The translations under genes and the position numbers were made by a program. Below the pieces are notes generated by a model. It had not been told where the DNA came from and did not search any database. It saw only the letters and a program-made list of their open reading frames with translations. Source: Tahibacter harae (lineage in GTDB: Bacteria; Pseudomonadota; Gammaproteobacteria; Xanthomonadales; Rhodanobacteraceae). Taken from it: a stretch of 64,000 nt of DNA. This document shows positions 56,232 through 64,000 of this stretch, piece by piece; position 1 is the stretch's first letter; each line of letters begins with the position of its first letter. The DNA is taken from assembly GCF_024437735.1 (NCBI RefSeq), contig NZ_JANFQO010000015.1:1-64000 (forward strand), read 5' to 3'.

Positions 56232-57149
56232 ATGCACGTATTGAAGCTTGCCGGGATCATTCTCGCCGGCCTGACGGCACTGCCCGCCCTTGCGGCGGAC
56301 GACGGCACTCAGGATTGCGCCGCCTGGAAGAACAGCCTCAAACGCGAGCCCGAGTGGTATTCGCAGAAATGCCTCGGCCACGCCTACGGCGCCCTCAGTC
56401 CCAAGGACGCGCAGGCTGCAGCCATGCCGAAGAATCTCGGCGACACGACGTATCAGTTCAACATGCGTAGTGGCGGCACCGGCGGCGATTCACTGCAGTC
56501 GTTCCTGCTGCCCAATGCGAACACCGCGACCATCATCGGCCCACAGACCGGCAACCTGTACGGCCTCGAATACGACAACGTAGCCGGCCGCATCTATGCG
56601 GTCAGCGACCTGCTCCAGTTCGGCGAACTGAACAAGACCACCGGCGTGTTCACGCCGAGCGTCACGATGACCGGCTTCGCCTCGGGCCAGTCGATCACCG
56701 GCCTGGCCTTCCAGACGCCCTCCTCGCCGTACTACATCTCGACCTCCAACGGCACCGATTCGCAGATCTACACGCTCAATCCGGCCACCGGCGTCGCCAC
56801 CCTGGTCGGCAACACCGGCACGCCCCTGATGATCGATATCGCGATCAACGCCTCGGGCCAGATGTACGGCCACGACATCGGCACCGACAGCATCTACTCG
56901 ATCAATACCGCGACCGGCGCAGCCACGCTGATCGGCGCCACCGGCGTCGCCGCCAACTTCGCCCAGGGCATCGAGTTCGACAAGACCACGGGCGTGCTCT
57001 ATGCGTGGCTGTATGAAGGCGGCGGCGTCAACCGCTTCGCGACGATCGATCTCGCAACCGGTGCGGCGACCACGGTGGCCACGCCGCTCGCCGGCGAATA
57101 CGAAGGCGCGACGACGCCGGTTTCGCTGCAATCGTTCTCGGTGGACTGA
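56232..57149 (+). CDS. Secreted beta-propeller-like protein (DUF4394-like)
   Basis: A 305-residue exported protein: HVLKLAGIILAGLTALPALAADD is a signal peptide cut after ALA. Two Cys residues (DCAAWKNSL and SQKCLGHAYG) come early. The rest is a series of short repeats such as LYGLEYDNVAGRIYAVSD, IYTLNPATGVATLVGNTG and IYSINTATGAATLIGATG, the blades of a beta-propeller as in DUF4394. No enzyme motif. It stands alone, convergent with lolD. Confidence 0.8.
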   Translation: MHVLKLAGIILAGLTALPALAADDGTQDCAAWKNSLKREPEWYSQKCLGHAYGALSPKDAQAAAMPKNLGDTTYQFNMRSGGTGGDSLQSFLLPNANTATIIGPQTGNLYGLEYDNVAGRIYAVSDLLQFGELNKTTGVFTPSVTMTGFASGQSITGLAFQTPSSPYYISTSNGTDSQIYTLNPATGVATLVGNTGTPLMIDIAINASGQMYGHDIGTDSIYSINTATGAATLIGATGVAANFAQGIEFDKTTGVLYAWLYEGGGVNRFATIDLATGAATTVATPLAGEYEGATTPVSLQSFSVD

Positions 57150-57233
57150 ACGGACCGGTCAAGGCGAGGGATCGCCTTCGGCCGGCCGCTTCTCGCCCGC
57201 CCACCATCCCGGCGCCGGCTGCGGCGCCGCGCT

Positions 57234-57947
57234 TCAGCCCTGCTCCGGCGCGACGAGCCTGCCGCCGTGCAGCTCCAGCACGCGATCCATGCGCCGCGCC
57301 AGTCCGCGATCGTGCGTGACCAGCACGAAGCTGGTGCCGACCTCGCGATTGAGTTCCAGCATCAGCGCATAGACCTGGGCTGCGTTCTTCTCGTCCAGAT
57401 TGCCGGTGGGTTCGTCGCCGAGCACGCAGGCCGGCCGCGTGACCAGGGCGCGGGCGACGGCGCAGCGCTGGCGTTCGCCGCCGGACATCTCGCCGGGCTT
57501 GTGCTCCAGGCGCTGGCCCAGGCCTACGCGCTGCAACAGCGCTGCCGCCTGCTCGCGCGCCCGCGGGATAGGCGTGCCGCGGATCAGCAGCGGCATGCAG
57601 ACGTTTTCCAGCGCGGTGAATTCCGGCAGCAGGTGGTGGAACTGGTAGATGAAGCCGAGCGCGCGGTTGCGCAGTTCGCCGCGGGCGCGGTCGGACAGGG
57701 CCGACATGCGCTGGCCGGCGACCTCGACCTCGCCGCTGCTGGGCGTGTCCAGCCCGCCCAGGATATGCAGCAGGGTGCTCTTGCCGGAGCCGGAGGCGCC
57801 GACGATCGCCAGCGTCTCGCCGCGCTGCAGCGAGAAGCTCAGGTTGGCCAGCACCTCGGTGCGCAGCGCGCCTTCCTGGTAGGTCTTGGCGAGATTGCTG
57901 GCACGCAGCACGGTGCTGTCGGACATGGTCGGGGCAGCCTTATTCAT
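57234..57947 (-). CDS. lolD: Lipoprotein-release ABC transporter ATPase LolD
   Basis: A 237-residue ATPase that drives release of lipoproteins from the inner membrane to LolA. It shows Walker [14 protein letters not shown], the signature [15 protein letters not shown], Walker [18 protein letters not shown] and [18 protein letters not shown]. It starts inside the end of lolC (eight-base overlap); a second ATG at 57926 ([15 protein letters not shown]) would give the more usual LolD length. It is the last gene of the long leftward block. Confidence 0.95.
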   Translation of the reverse strand: MNKAAPTMSDSTVLRASNLAKTYQEGALRTEVLANLSFSLQRGETLAIVGASGSGKSTLLHILGGLDTPSSGEVEVAGQRMSALSDRARGELRNRALGFIYQFHHLLPEFTALENVCMPLLIRGTPIPRAREQAAALLQRVGLGQRLEHKPGEMSGGERQRCAVARALVTRPACVLGDEPTGNLDEKNAAQVYALMLELNREVGTSFVLVTHDRGLARRMDRVLELHGGRLVAPEQG

Positions 57948-59181
57948 AGCGCAGCGCCGCCGCCGGCTGGGTGCGCGCCGCGCGCCAGGCCGGATAGAGC
58001 GTGGCCAGCAGGGAGAATACGAAGCCCAGCAGCGCGATCAGGCCCACATCGTCCCAGTGCATGTCCGAAGGCAGGTCGCTGATGTAGTACACGTCCGAGG
58101 GAAGCACTGAAATCTCGAACGTTTTTTCAATGTACTTGACGATGGCTTCGAGATTGGTCGCCAGCAGTACGCCGAAGAACGTGCCCAGGGCGATGCCGAT
58201 GACGCCGACCACCACGCCCTGCACCATGAACACGCCCATGATGCTGCGCGGACTGGCGCCCAGGGTGCGCAGGATGGCGATGTCGGCCTGCTTGTCCTGC
58301 ACCAGCATGACCAGGGTGGAGACCAGATTGAACGCGGCCACGGCGACGATCAGCGAGAGGATCATGAACATCACCCGCTTCTCCATGGCGATGGCCTTGA
58401 AGAAGTTGGCATGGCCCTGCATCCAGTCGCGCACGCGGTAGAAATTGCCCAGTTCCTGCGACAGGCTGCGCGCGACGCTGAAGGCCTTGAACAGGTCGTC
58501 CAGTTTCAGGCGCAGGCCGTCGGGGCCGTCGGTCTGGTACAGGCGCTGGGCGTCGGCCAGGTGCACGATGGCCAGGCCCGCGTCGTATTCCTCCATGCCG
58601 ATCTCGAAGATACCGACCACGGTGAAGCGCTTGAGCCGCGGCACTGCGCCCACCGGCGTGGCGCGTATCTCCGGCGCGTAGACCACCACCTGGTCGCCCA
58701 CGTCCACGCCCAGCTTGTAGGACAGCTCGCGCCCCAGCACGATGCCGTAGCCGCCGGCGACCAGGTCTTCCAGCTTGCCGGCCTTCATCTTGTGATGGAC
58801 TTCGGAAACCTTGGGCTCCTGGTCCGGCAGCACGCCGCGCACGATGGCGCCGCTCACGCGCTCGGCCTGCAGCATGCCCTCGCGCTCGATGAAGGGCGCG
58901 GCGCCGAGCACGTGCGGATTGGCTTCGGCCTTCTTCTGCGCCCCGCTCCAGTCGCTCATGCTGCCGTCGACGCTGCTGATGGTCGCGTGGGAAACCATGC
59001 CCAGGATGCGCGTGCGCAGTTCGTTGTCGAAGCCGTTCATGACCGAGATCACCACGATCAGCGCGGTCACGCCCAGGGCGATGCCGGCCATGGAGACCAG
59101 CGAGATGAAGGAGATGAAATGATTGCGGCGCTTGGCCCGGGTGTAGCGCAGGCCGATGAACAGTTCTAGCGGTCGGAACAT
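57940..59181 (-). CDS. lolC: Lipoprotein-release ABC transporter permease LolC/LolE
   Basis: A 413-residue FtsX-type permease. [60 protein letters not shown] is the canonical first part; a large periplasmic loop (about 45-270) and three C-terminal helices follow ([18 protein letters not shown] region, [33 protein letters not shown]). Only one permease gene is present, so the complex may be a homodimer as in bacteria with a single LolF-like protein. The start at 59181 matches the family; earlier codons add an unrelated leader. Confidence 0.93.
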   Translation of the reverse strand: MFRPLELFIGLRYTRAKRRNHFISFISLVSMAGIALGVTALIVVISVMNGFDNELRTRILGMVSHATISSVDGSMSDWSGAQKKAEANPHVLGAAPFIEREGMLQAERVSGAIVRGVLPDQEPKVSEVHHKMKAGKLEDLVAGGYGIVLGRELSYKLGVDVGDQVVVYAPEIRATPVGAVPRLKRFTVVGIFEIGMEEYDAGLAIVHLADAQRLYQTDGPDGLRLKLDDLFKAFSVARSLSQELGNFYRVRDWMQGHANFFKAIAMEKRVMFMILSLIVAVAAFNLVSTLVMLVQDKQADIAILRTLGASPRSIMGVFMVQGVVVGVIGIALGTFFGVLLATNLEAIVKYIEKTFEISVLPSDVYYISDLPSDMHWDDVGLIALLGFVFSLLATLYPAWRAARTQPAAALRYE

Positions 59182-59274
59182 GGCCGGGGTATGCAATCCT
59201 TGGGAGCGGGGTTCAGACCGGAAATCCGCGCGAGAGTGCAATACGCGCGGCAGCGGCGCAAGGCGCGCGGCAAA

Positions 59275-59721
59275 TCAGTTCAGCGGCGGGACGGCCGCGG
59301 CGGCCGAGGTCTGTTGCAGGCGTACGCGCAGGCGGCGGCGGGTGTCGGCATCCAGATTGTCCGGCAGCAGCACCAGGTTCGCCCGCTCGCCGGCAGCGCT
59401 GCGCAGGCGCAACAGCAGGCACAGGCCCAGCGCGTGCCAGGCCGTCAGCTGCACCGGCAGCACCGTGGAATGCGTATCCAGCAGCTGCCAATTGCCGGCG
59501 CTGTCCCAGGCGGCGCGGCGCCAGCGCGAGACGAACTGGCCGCGCAACTGGCGCAGCAGCAGGATCAGGCAGAGCAGCGACACCAGGCCCGCGGCTTCGG
59601 GGTGCTCGCGCAGGCCGCTGGACCAGACCGCGCTCAGCGCCAGCCCGGTCAGCAGCGCCAGGCTCAGCGCCAGCAGCCAGGACGGCCGCCGTTCAAACGT
59701 GATCGCGGCCGCGGATTTCAT
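59275..59721 (-). CDS. CptA/YgfX-like membrane protein
   Basis: A 148-residue protein with two close membrane helices near the N-terminus (WLLALSLALLTGLALSAVW and AGLVSLLCLILLLRQL), then a soluble beta-rich domain (WQLLDTHSTVLPVQLTAW), the YgfX layout. In enterobacteria the gene follows sdhE (ygfY) and was described as the CptAB toxin-antitoxin pair. Here it overlaps sdhE by 29 bases. The start at 59721 opens before helix 1. Toxin activity is not evident from sequence. Confidence 0.8.
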   Translation of the reverse strand: MKSAAAITFERRPSWLLALSLALLTGLALSAVWSSGLREHPEAAGLVSLLCLILLLRQLRGQFVSRWRRAAWDSAGNWQLLDTHSTVLPVQLTAWHALGLCLLLRLRSAAGERANLVLLPDNLDADTRRRLRVRLQQTSAAAAVPPLN

Positions 59722-59944
59722 CAACGATGGCCTGCCAGTCCGCGCGCGGTGCCGTCCCGCGCCCGACCAGCCAGTTCCACAGGTCAGGGTCCTGCACTTC
59801 CAGCAGGTCGGCGAAGGCGGCCTGCTGCGCGGCGCCGGCCGCGGCATAGCGCGTATCCAGCCACCAGCCGACCAGCGCGTCCAGCTCGCGCGTGCCGCGG
59901 CGGCAGCGCCAGCGCAGCCGCGCGATCAGGCGTTCGTCGGACAC
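59693..59944 (-). CDS. sdhE: FAD assembly factor SdhE (CptB/YgfY)
   Basis: An 83-residue SdhE, which helps attach FAD to SdhA. LRWRCRRGTRELDALVGWW contains the RGxxELD motif needed for flavinylation, followed by LLEVQDPDLWNWLVG as in E. coli. It lies four bases after sdhB, in the same operon, and overlaps cptA. Length matches the family. Confidence 0.95.
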   Translation of the reverse strand: MSDERLIARLRWRCRRGTRELDALVGWWLDTRYAAAGAAQQAAFADLLEVQDPDLWNWLVGRGTAPRADWQAIVDEIRGRDHV

Positions 59945-59948
59945 CGCC

Positions 59949-60737
59949 TCAGGCGCCCTGGCGCAGCACCATCAGTTTCTTGATCTCGGCGATGGCCTTG
60001 GCCGGGTTCAGGCCCTTGGGACAGGTGCGCGCGCAGTTCATGATGGTGTGGCAGCGGTACAGGCGGAACGGATCTTCCAGGTCGTCCAGGCGCGCGCCGG
60101 TGTCCTCGTCGCGGCTGTCGATGATCCAGCGATAGGCCTGCAGCAGGATGGCCGGGCCGAGGTAGCGGTCGCCGTTCCACCAGTAGCTGGGGCACGAGGT
60201 CGAGCAGCAGGCGCACAGGATGCACTCGTACAGGCCATCCAGCTTGGCGCGGTCTTCCTTGGACTGGAGGCGCTCGGCATCCGGCGGCGGCGCGCTCTGG
60301 GTGCGGATCCAGGGCTTGATCGAGGCGTACTGGGCGTAGAAGTGGGTCAGGTCCGGCACCAGGTCCTTGACCACGTTCATGTGCGGCAGCGGATAGATCG
60401 GCACATCCTTGGCCGAGCAGTCGCTGACCGCCTTGGTGCAGGCCAGCGTGTTCGTGCCGTCGATGTTCATGGCGCAGGAGCCGCAGATGCCTTCGCGGCA
60501 GGAGCGGCGGAAAGTCAGCGTCGGGTCGATCTCGTTCTTGATCTTGATCAGCGCGTCCAGAACCATGGGGCCGCAGCTGGCCATGTCGACGTCGTAAGTA
60601 TCCACGCGCGGGTTCTGGCCGTCGTCCGGATTCCAGCGGTAGACCTTGAAGGTGCGCACCTTGCTCGCGCCGGCCGGCGCGGGGAAGTGCTTGCCCTTCT
60701 TGACCACGGAATTCTTGGGCAGTGTGAACTCAGCCAT
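59949..60737 (-). CDS. sdhB: Succinate dehydrogenase iron-sulfur subunit
   Basis: A 262-residue SdhB that carries electrons from FAD to quinone. Three cluster sites are visible: [21 protein letters not shown] (2Fe-2S; about residues 75-95), [17 protein letters not shown] (4Fe-4S) and [20 protein letters not shown] (3Fe-4S). The gene lies one base after the Rid-family gene, not after sdhA, which is unusual. All ligands are present. Confidence 0.97.
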   Translation of the reverse strand: MAEFTLPKNSVVKKGKHFPAPAGASKVRTFKVYRWNPDDGQNPRVDTYDVDMASCGPMVLDALIKIKNEIDPTLTFRRSCREGICGSCAMNIDGTNTLACTKAVSDCSAKDVPIYPLPHMNVVKDLVPDLTHFYAQYASIKPWIRTQSAPPPDAERLQSKEDRAKLDGLYECILCACCSTSCPSYWWNGDRYLGPAILLQAYRWIIDSRDEDTGARLDDLEDPFRLYRCHTIMNCARTCPKGLNPAKAIAEIKKLMVLRQGA

Positions 60738-60738
60738 G

Positions 60739-61134
60739 TTACGGACTCCGGGAGGCGGCGATCGCCTCGATTTCTAGCAGCCAGGCAGGATCCAGCGTCT
60801 GCGCCACGATCACCGTCAGGGCGGGCTGGTGGGAACCAAGCACTTCGCGCCGGATCACGCTGTTGCGGGCGGCGTGATCGCGCGAGGTAAGGAAGGTCGT
60901 CACTTTGACCAGGTCGCTCGCGTCCAGGCCGGCGGCCTGCAGCGTCGCGATGATGTTGCGCCATACCGCGCGGCACTGGGCGTCGAAGTCGGCCGGCACG
61001 CTGCCGTCGGCGAGCGTGGGAATCTGCCCGCTGACGAAGACCAGCTCGCGACCGGGCGGCACGCCCAGGCCATGCACGTAGTTGCCCACGGGCGCGGCGA
61101 CGTCGGCGGGGCGGATGGGGCGCAATTCAGCCAC
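60739..61134 (-). CDS. Rid family protein inside the sdh operon
   Basis: A 131-residue Rid (YjgF/YER057c) protein. [50 protein letters not shown] fits the family, and the end is [13 protein letters not shown]. RidA enzymes hydrolyse reactive enamines/imines, using an Arg in P-x-R-x-x-V; here that position reads HQPALTVIV, without Arg, so deaminase activity is doubtful. The gene overlaps DUF962 by eight bases and precedes sdhB by one base, so it should be made with succinate dehydrogenase. Confidence 0.85.
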   Translation of the reverse strand: MAELRPIRPADVAAPVGNYVHGLGVPPGRELVFVSGQIPTLADGSVPADFDAQCRAVWRNIIATLQAAGLDASDLVKVTTFLTSRDHAARNSVIRREVLGSHQPALTVIVAQTLDPAWLLEIEAIAASRSP

Positions 61135-61477
61135 GGGCGAAGTTCCTCGCCCACTGCCCGCTCAGCACGAAGCGCGGGAAGGTGATGAACTGTTCCACCA
61201 GCACGCGGCCGATGAAATCCGCCGGACCGTCGAACGGCACCGGCGCGACGGCTTCGCGCTTGTGGCCTATGCCCTGCACGCCGAATGCGACTACAGCCAG
61301 CAGCAGCGCGAGACCGGCCGCCAGCCACTGGCCCAGGAACAGCAGGCGCAGACCGGCCAGCGCACCGGCGATGAAGGCCGGTACCGCCACGAAATGCAGC
61401 AGCAGGTTGACCCGGTCGCGGTGGTTGTCCGCGTAGCCGCGCCATTGCCAGGCAATCAGGCCGCCTTCGCGCGCCAT
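61127..61477 (-). CDS. DUF962/Mpo1-like membrane protein inside the sdh operon
   Basis: A 116-residue protein of three or four short helices. WRGYADNHRDRVNLLLHFVAVPAFIAGAL has the two histidines at the start, and FGVQGIGHKREAVAPVPFDGP the third; these His positions bind iron in Mpo1, the yeast 2-hydroxy fatty acid dioxygenase. Bacterial members are uncharacterised. It lies nine bases after sdhA and overlaps the Rid gene. The role in this operon is unknown. Confidence 0.8.
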   Translation of the reverse strand: MAREGGLIAWQWRGYADNHRDRVNLLLHFVAVPAFIAGALAGLRLLFLGQWLAAGLALLLAVVAFGVQGIGHKREAVAPVPFDGPADFIGRVLVEQFITFPRFVLSGQWARNFARG

Positions 61478-61486
61478 CGTCGTGCC

Positions 61487-63274
61487 TCAGTACACACGCG
61501 GCTTGGGCGGAACCACGTCGACATCGCCGGTCATTGTGTACATATGCACCGGGCGGTAGTCGAACGCGACCTTGCCCTTGTCGTCGACATTGACCAGGGT
61601 GTGCTTCTGCCAGTTCGTGTCGTCGCGGTCCGGGAAATCCTCGCGCGCGTGCGCGCCGCGGCTTTCCGGGCGGTTTTCCGCCGAATACATGGTGGCGACG
61701 GCCTGGCCGAGCAGGTTCTGCAGCTCCAGCGTCTCGATCAGGTCCGAGTTCCATACCAGCGAGCGGTCGGTGACCTTCACGTCGGCGAAGGAGTCGAAGG
61801 TCTTGCTGATGTTGACGCAGCCTTCCTTCAGCGTGCTGCCGGTGCGGAACACCGCGGCATCTTTCTGCATCACCGCCTGCATGTTGGCGCGGATCTGCGC
61901 GGTGGACTGGCTGCCGTTGGCATGGCGCAGCTTGTCGAAATTCGCCAGGGCGGCATCGCAGGCCGAGGCCGGCATGTCCTTGTGCGGCGCGCCCGGCTTG
62001 ATGATCTCCGCCGCGCGGTTGGCGGCGGCGCGGCCGAACACGACCAGATCCAGCAGCGAATTGGAGCCCAGGCGGTTGGCGCCGTGCACCGATACGCAGG
62101 CCGCCTCGCCGATGGCGAACAGCCCGGGCACGACCGCATCCGGATCGTCGCCGAGCTTGCGCACGACTTCGCCGTGGTAGTTGGTCGGGATGCCGCCCAT
62201 GTTGTAGTGCACGGTCGGGATCACCGGGATGGGCTGCTTGGCCACGTCCACGCCGGCGAAGATGTGCGCGCTCTCGGCGATGCCCGGCAGCTTCTCGTTG
62301 ATGACGCCGGGGCCCAGGTGCATCAGGTTGAGGTGGATATGGTCCGCATTCGGGCCGACGCCGCGGCCTTCGCGGATCTCAATGGTCATCGCGCGCGAGA
62401 CCACGTCGCGCGAAGCCAGGTCCTTGGCGTTGGGCGCGTAGCGCTCCATGAAGCGCTCGCCCTTGGAATTGGTCAGATAGCCGCCTTCGCCGCGCACGCC
62501 CTCGGTAATCAGGCAGCCGGCGCCGTAGATGCCGGTGGGATGAAACTGCACGAATTCCATGTCCTGCAGCGGCAGGCCGGCACGCAGCACCATGCCGCCG
62601 CCGTCGCCGGTGCAGGTATGCGCCGAGGTGGCCGAGAAATAGGCGCGGCCGTAGCCGCCGGTGGCCAGCACCACGGCATGGGCGCGGAACAGGTGCAGCG
62701 TGCCCTCGGCCATGTCCAGCGCGATCACGCCGCGGCAGACGCCGTCGGCATCCATGATCAGGTCCAGCGCGAAATACTCGATGTAGAAACGCGCATCGTG
62801 CTTGAGCGACTGCTGGTAGAGCGTATGCAGGATGGCGTGGCCGGTACGGTCGGCCGCGGCGCAGGTGCGCTGGGCGGTGCCCTTGCCGTAGTGCGTGGTC
62901 ATGCCGCCGAACGGGCGCTGGTAGATCTTGCCTTCCTCGGTGCGCGAGAACGGCACACCGTAGTGTTCCAGCTCGATCACGGCCGGAATCGCCTCGCGGC
63001 ACATGTATTCGATGGCGTCCTGGTCGCCCAGCCAGTCCGACCCCTTGATGGTGTCGTAGAAGTGGAAGCGCCAGTCGTCCTCGCCCATGTTGGCCAGCGC
63101 GGCCGACATGCCGCCCTGCGCCGCGACCGTGTGCGAGCGGGTCGGGAATACCTTGGTGATGCAGGCGGTGTTGAGGCCCTTGGCGGCCATGCCGAAGGTG
63201 GCGCGCAGGCCCGCGCCGCCGGCGCCGACCACGACCACGTCATACTTGTGCTGCTGGATCTTGTAGCTTTGCAT
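61487..63274 (-). CDS. sdhA: Succinate dehydrogenase flavoprotein subunit
   Basis: A 595-residue SdhA that oxidises succinate to fumarate. The FAD site [20 protein letters not shown] opens the chain, [16 protein letters not shown] contains the histidine that binds FAD covalently, and [21 protein letters not shown] and [17 protein letters not shown] carry substrate and catalytic residues. It is intact, four bases after sdhD. The protein should require SdhE encoded in the same operon. Confidence 0.98.
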   Translation of the reverse strand: MQSYKIQQHKYDVVVVGAGGAGLRATFGMAAKGLNTACITKVFPTRSHTVAAQGGMSAALANMGEDDWRFHFYDTIKGSDWLGDQDAIEYMCREAIPAVIELEHYGVPFSRTEEGKIYQRPFGGMTTHYGKGTAQRTCAAADRTGHAILHTLYQQSLKHDARFYIEYFALDLIMDADGVCRGVIALDMAEGTLHLFRAHAVVLATGGYGRAYFSATSAHTCTGDGGGMVLRAGLPLQDMEFVQFHPTGIYGAGCLITEGVRGEGGYLTNSKGERFMERYAPNAKDLASRDVVSRAMTIEIREGRGVGPNADHIHLNLMHLGPGVINEKLPGIAESAHIFAGVDVAKQPIPVIPTVHYNMGGIPTNYHGEVVRKLGDDPDAVVPGLFAIGEAACVSVHGANRLGSNSLLDLVVFGRAAANRAAEIIKPGAPHKDMPASACDAALANFDKLRHANGSQSTAQIRANMQAVMQKDAAVFRTGSTLKEGCVNISKTFDSFADVKVTDRSLVWNSDLIETLELQNLLGQAVATMYSAENRPESRGAHAREDFPDRDDTNWQKHTLVNVDDKGKVAFDYRPVHMYTMTGDVDVVPPKPRVY

Positions 63275-63278
63275 GAGG

Positions 63279-63662
63279 TCAGCTTCCGAAGGCGATGCGG
63301 CCGATCGCCAGCAGGCTGGCCAGGGCGCCGAGCACGGCGAGGAATTTCACCGCGAGCTGGGAGGCGATCTCCAGGCCCGGCGTGTGCACGTAATCCTCGA
63401 TCACCACCTGCAGGCCGAGCTGGGCATGCCAGAACACGGCGAGCACGAAGGCCGCCAGCAGCACCGCGTTGCAGGGCTGCGCGATCAGCGCGCGCGCGCC
63501 GGCGTAGTCGAGATGGATCAGGCTCAGCGCGATCCAGACGAACCACAGCGACAGCGGCACCAGGGCCACGGCGGTGATGCGCTGGACGACGAAATGATGG
63601 GTGCCGCCGCGGGCGGAACCGAGGCCGCGGACGGTCTTGAGCGGTGTGCGCAGCTGGCTCAT
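63279..63662 (-). CDS. sdhD: Succinate dehydrogenase membrane anchor subunit
   Basis: A 127-residue, three-helix anchor. [25 protein letters not shown] is helix 1; [19 protein letters not shown] holds the His and the Asp-Tyr pair near heme and quinone. The start overlaps the sdhC stop (ATGA). Confidence 0.93.
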   Translation of the reverse strand: MSQLRTPLKTVRGLGSARGGTHHFVVQRITAVALVPLSLWFVWIALSLIHLDYAGARALIAQPCNAVLLAAFVLAVFWHAQLGLQVVIEDYVHTPGLEIASQLAVKFLAVLGALASLLAIGRIAFGS

Positions 63663-64000
63663 GCGCCACCCCGCTGCAGCAGCACGCAGGCCCAGACCAG
63701 GGCGGTCAGCACCAGCGAGCCGATCACCACGATCCAGCCGGTCATGACGAAGGACTTGATCGCGTAGCCGCGGCCGGTGTCTTCGAGCAGGTGGCGCAGG
63801 CCGTTCAACAGATGGAAGGCCAGCGACCAGGTCCAGCCGAACAGCAGGATCTGGCCAAGCAGCGAAGCGGCACAGGCCTGCACCTTGGCGTAGGCCTCGG
63901 GGCCGGCGGCCAGGCCGGCCAGCAGGCAGACCAGCAGAACGGTGCCGGCGGCGAGCGCGATGCCCGTGGCGCGGTGAACGATGGAGGTCACCATCTGGAT
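63659..64000 (-). CDS. sdhC: Succinate dehydrogenase cytochrome b subunit (5' end outside window)
   Basis: The visible 113 residues start within the conserved opening (MVTSIVHRATGIALAAGTVLL) and include WSLAFHLLNGLRHLLEDTGRG, with the heme-ligand His. In full-length SdhC about 15-20 residues precede this point (RPLSPHLQIY-type), so the true start is beyond 64000. Ser/His in SIVHRATG lie at the quinone site. Confidence 0.93.
   Translation of the reverse strand: MQMVTSIVHRATGIALAAGTVLLVCLLAGLAAGPEAYAKVQACAASLLGQILLFGWTWSLAFHLLNGLRHLLEDTGRGYAIKSFVMTGWIVVIGSLVLTALVWACVLLQRGGA

Overview
The window is GC-rich, densely coded DNA from a proteobacterium. Gene content and order point to a gammaproteobacterium of the Lysobacterales (Xanthomonadales): fur divergent from bamE, followed by rnfH-ratA-smpB-ssrA; an sdhCDA...sdhB-sdhE-cptA-lolC-lolD run close to comEC; a RegB/RegA redox pair; and intergenic palindromes built from GGGATTC/GAATCCC words of a kind I associate with this order. 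The genus cannot be fixed from the sequence alone.

Layout. (1) 1-6951, minus strand: a type VI secretion (T6SS) vgrG cassette, vgrG > DUF2169 > PAAR-like > candidate toxin > candidate immunity, with start/stop overlaps throughout. It runs into a frameshifted Rhs fragment and, at the left edge, the end of an IS3-type insertion sequence. (2) 7587-24510: ECF sigma factor with a membrane partner, IMPACT protein, ABC exporter, RND efflux pair, secreted M28 peptidase, two nucleotide-sugar enzymes and glmS. (3) 24592-31412: VOC protein, TonB-dependent receptor, RegA/RegB two-component system and, divergently, btaA-btaB for betaine-lipid synthesis. RegA-like operators lie both upstream of the receptor and between regB and btaA. 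(4) 31639-36476: fur/bamE/rnfH/ratA/smpB housekeeping block and tmRNA. Between smpB and ssrA sits a single ORF that joins the N-terminal 305 residues of a JetA-like protein to the C-terminal end of a JetD-like protein, the scar of a Wadjet anti-plasmid operon that has lost jetB and jetC. (5) 37123-46224: lipoprotein and hypothetical genes, then a second vgrG cassette: vgrG > PAAR > DUF4123 adaptor > small protein > pesticin-like muramidase > periplasmic candidate immunity > Sel1/LprI-like protein. (6) 46448-57149: secreted proteins, DUF72, MgtC, MFS/LysR pair, comEC, beta-propeller-like protein. (7) 57234-64000, minus strand: lolC-lolD, cptA-sdhE and the succinate dehydrogenase operon, in which a DUF962 gene and a Rid-family gene sit between sdhA and sdhB.

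The two vgrG cassettes share almost the same spike head but carry different adaptors and cargo, as expected for orphan T6SS effector islands; no T6SS sheath or baseplate genes are in the window. The strongest leads are the jetA-jetD deletion scar beside ssrA, the putative RegA regulon linking an outer-membrane receptor and betaine lipids to redox state, and the two T6SS cargo modules.
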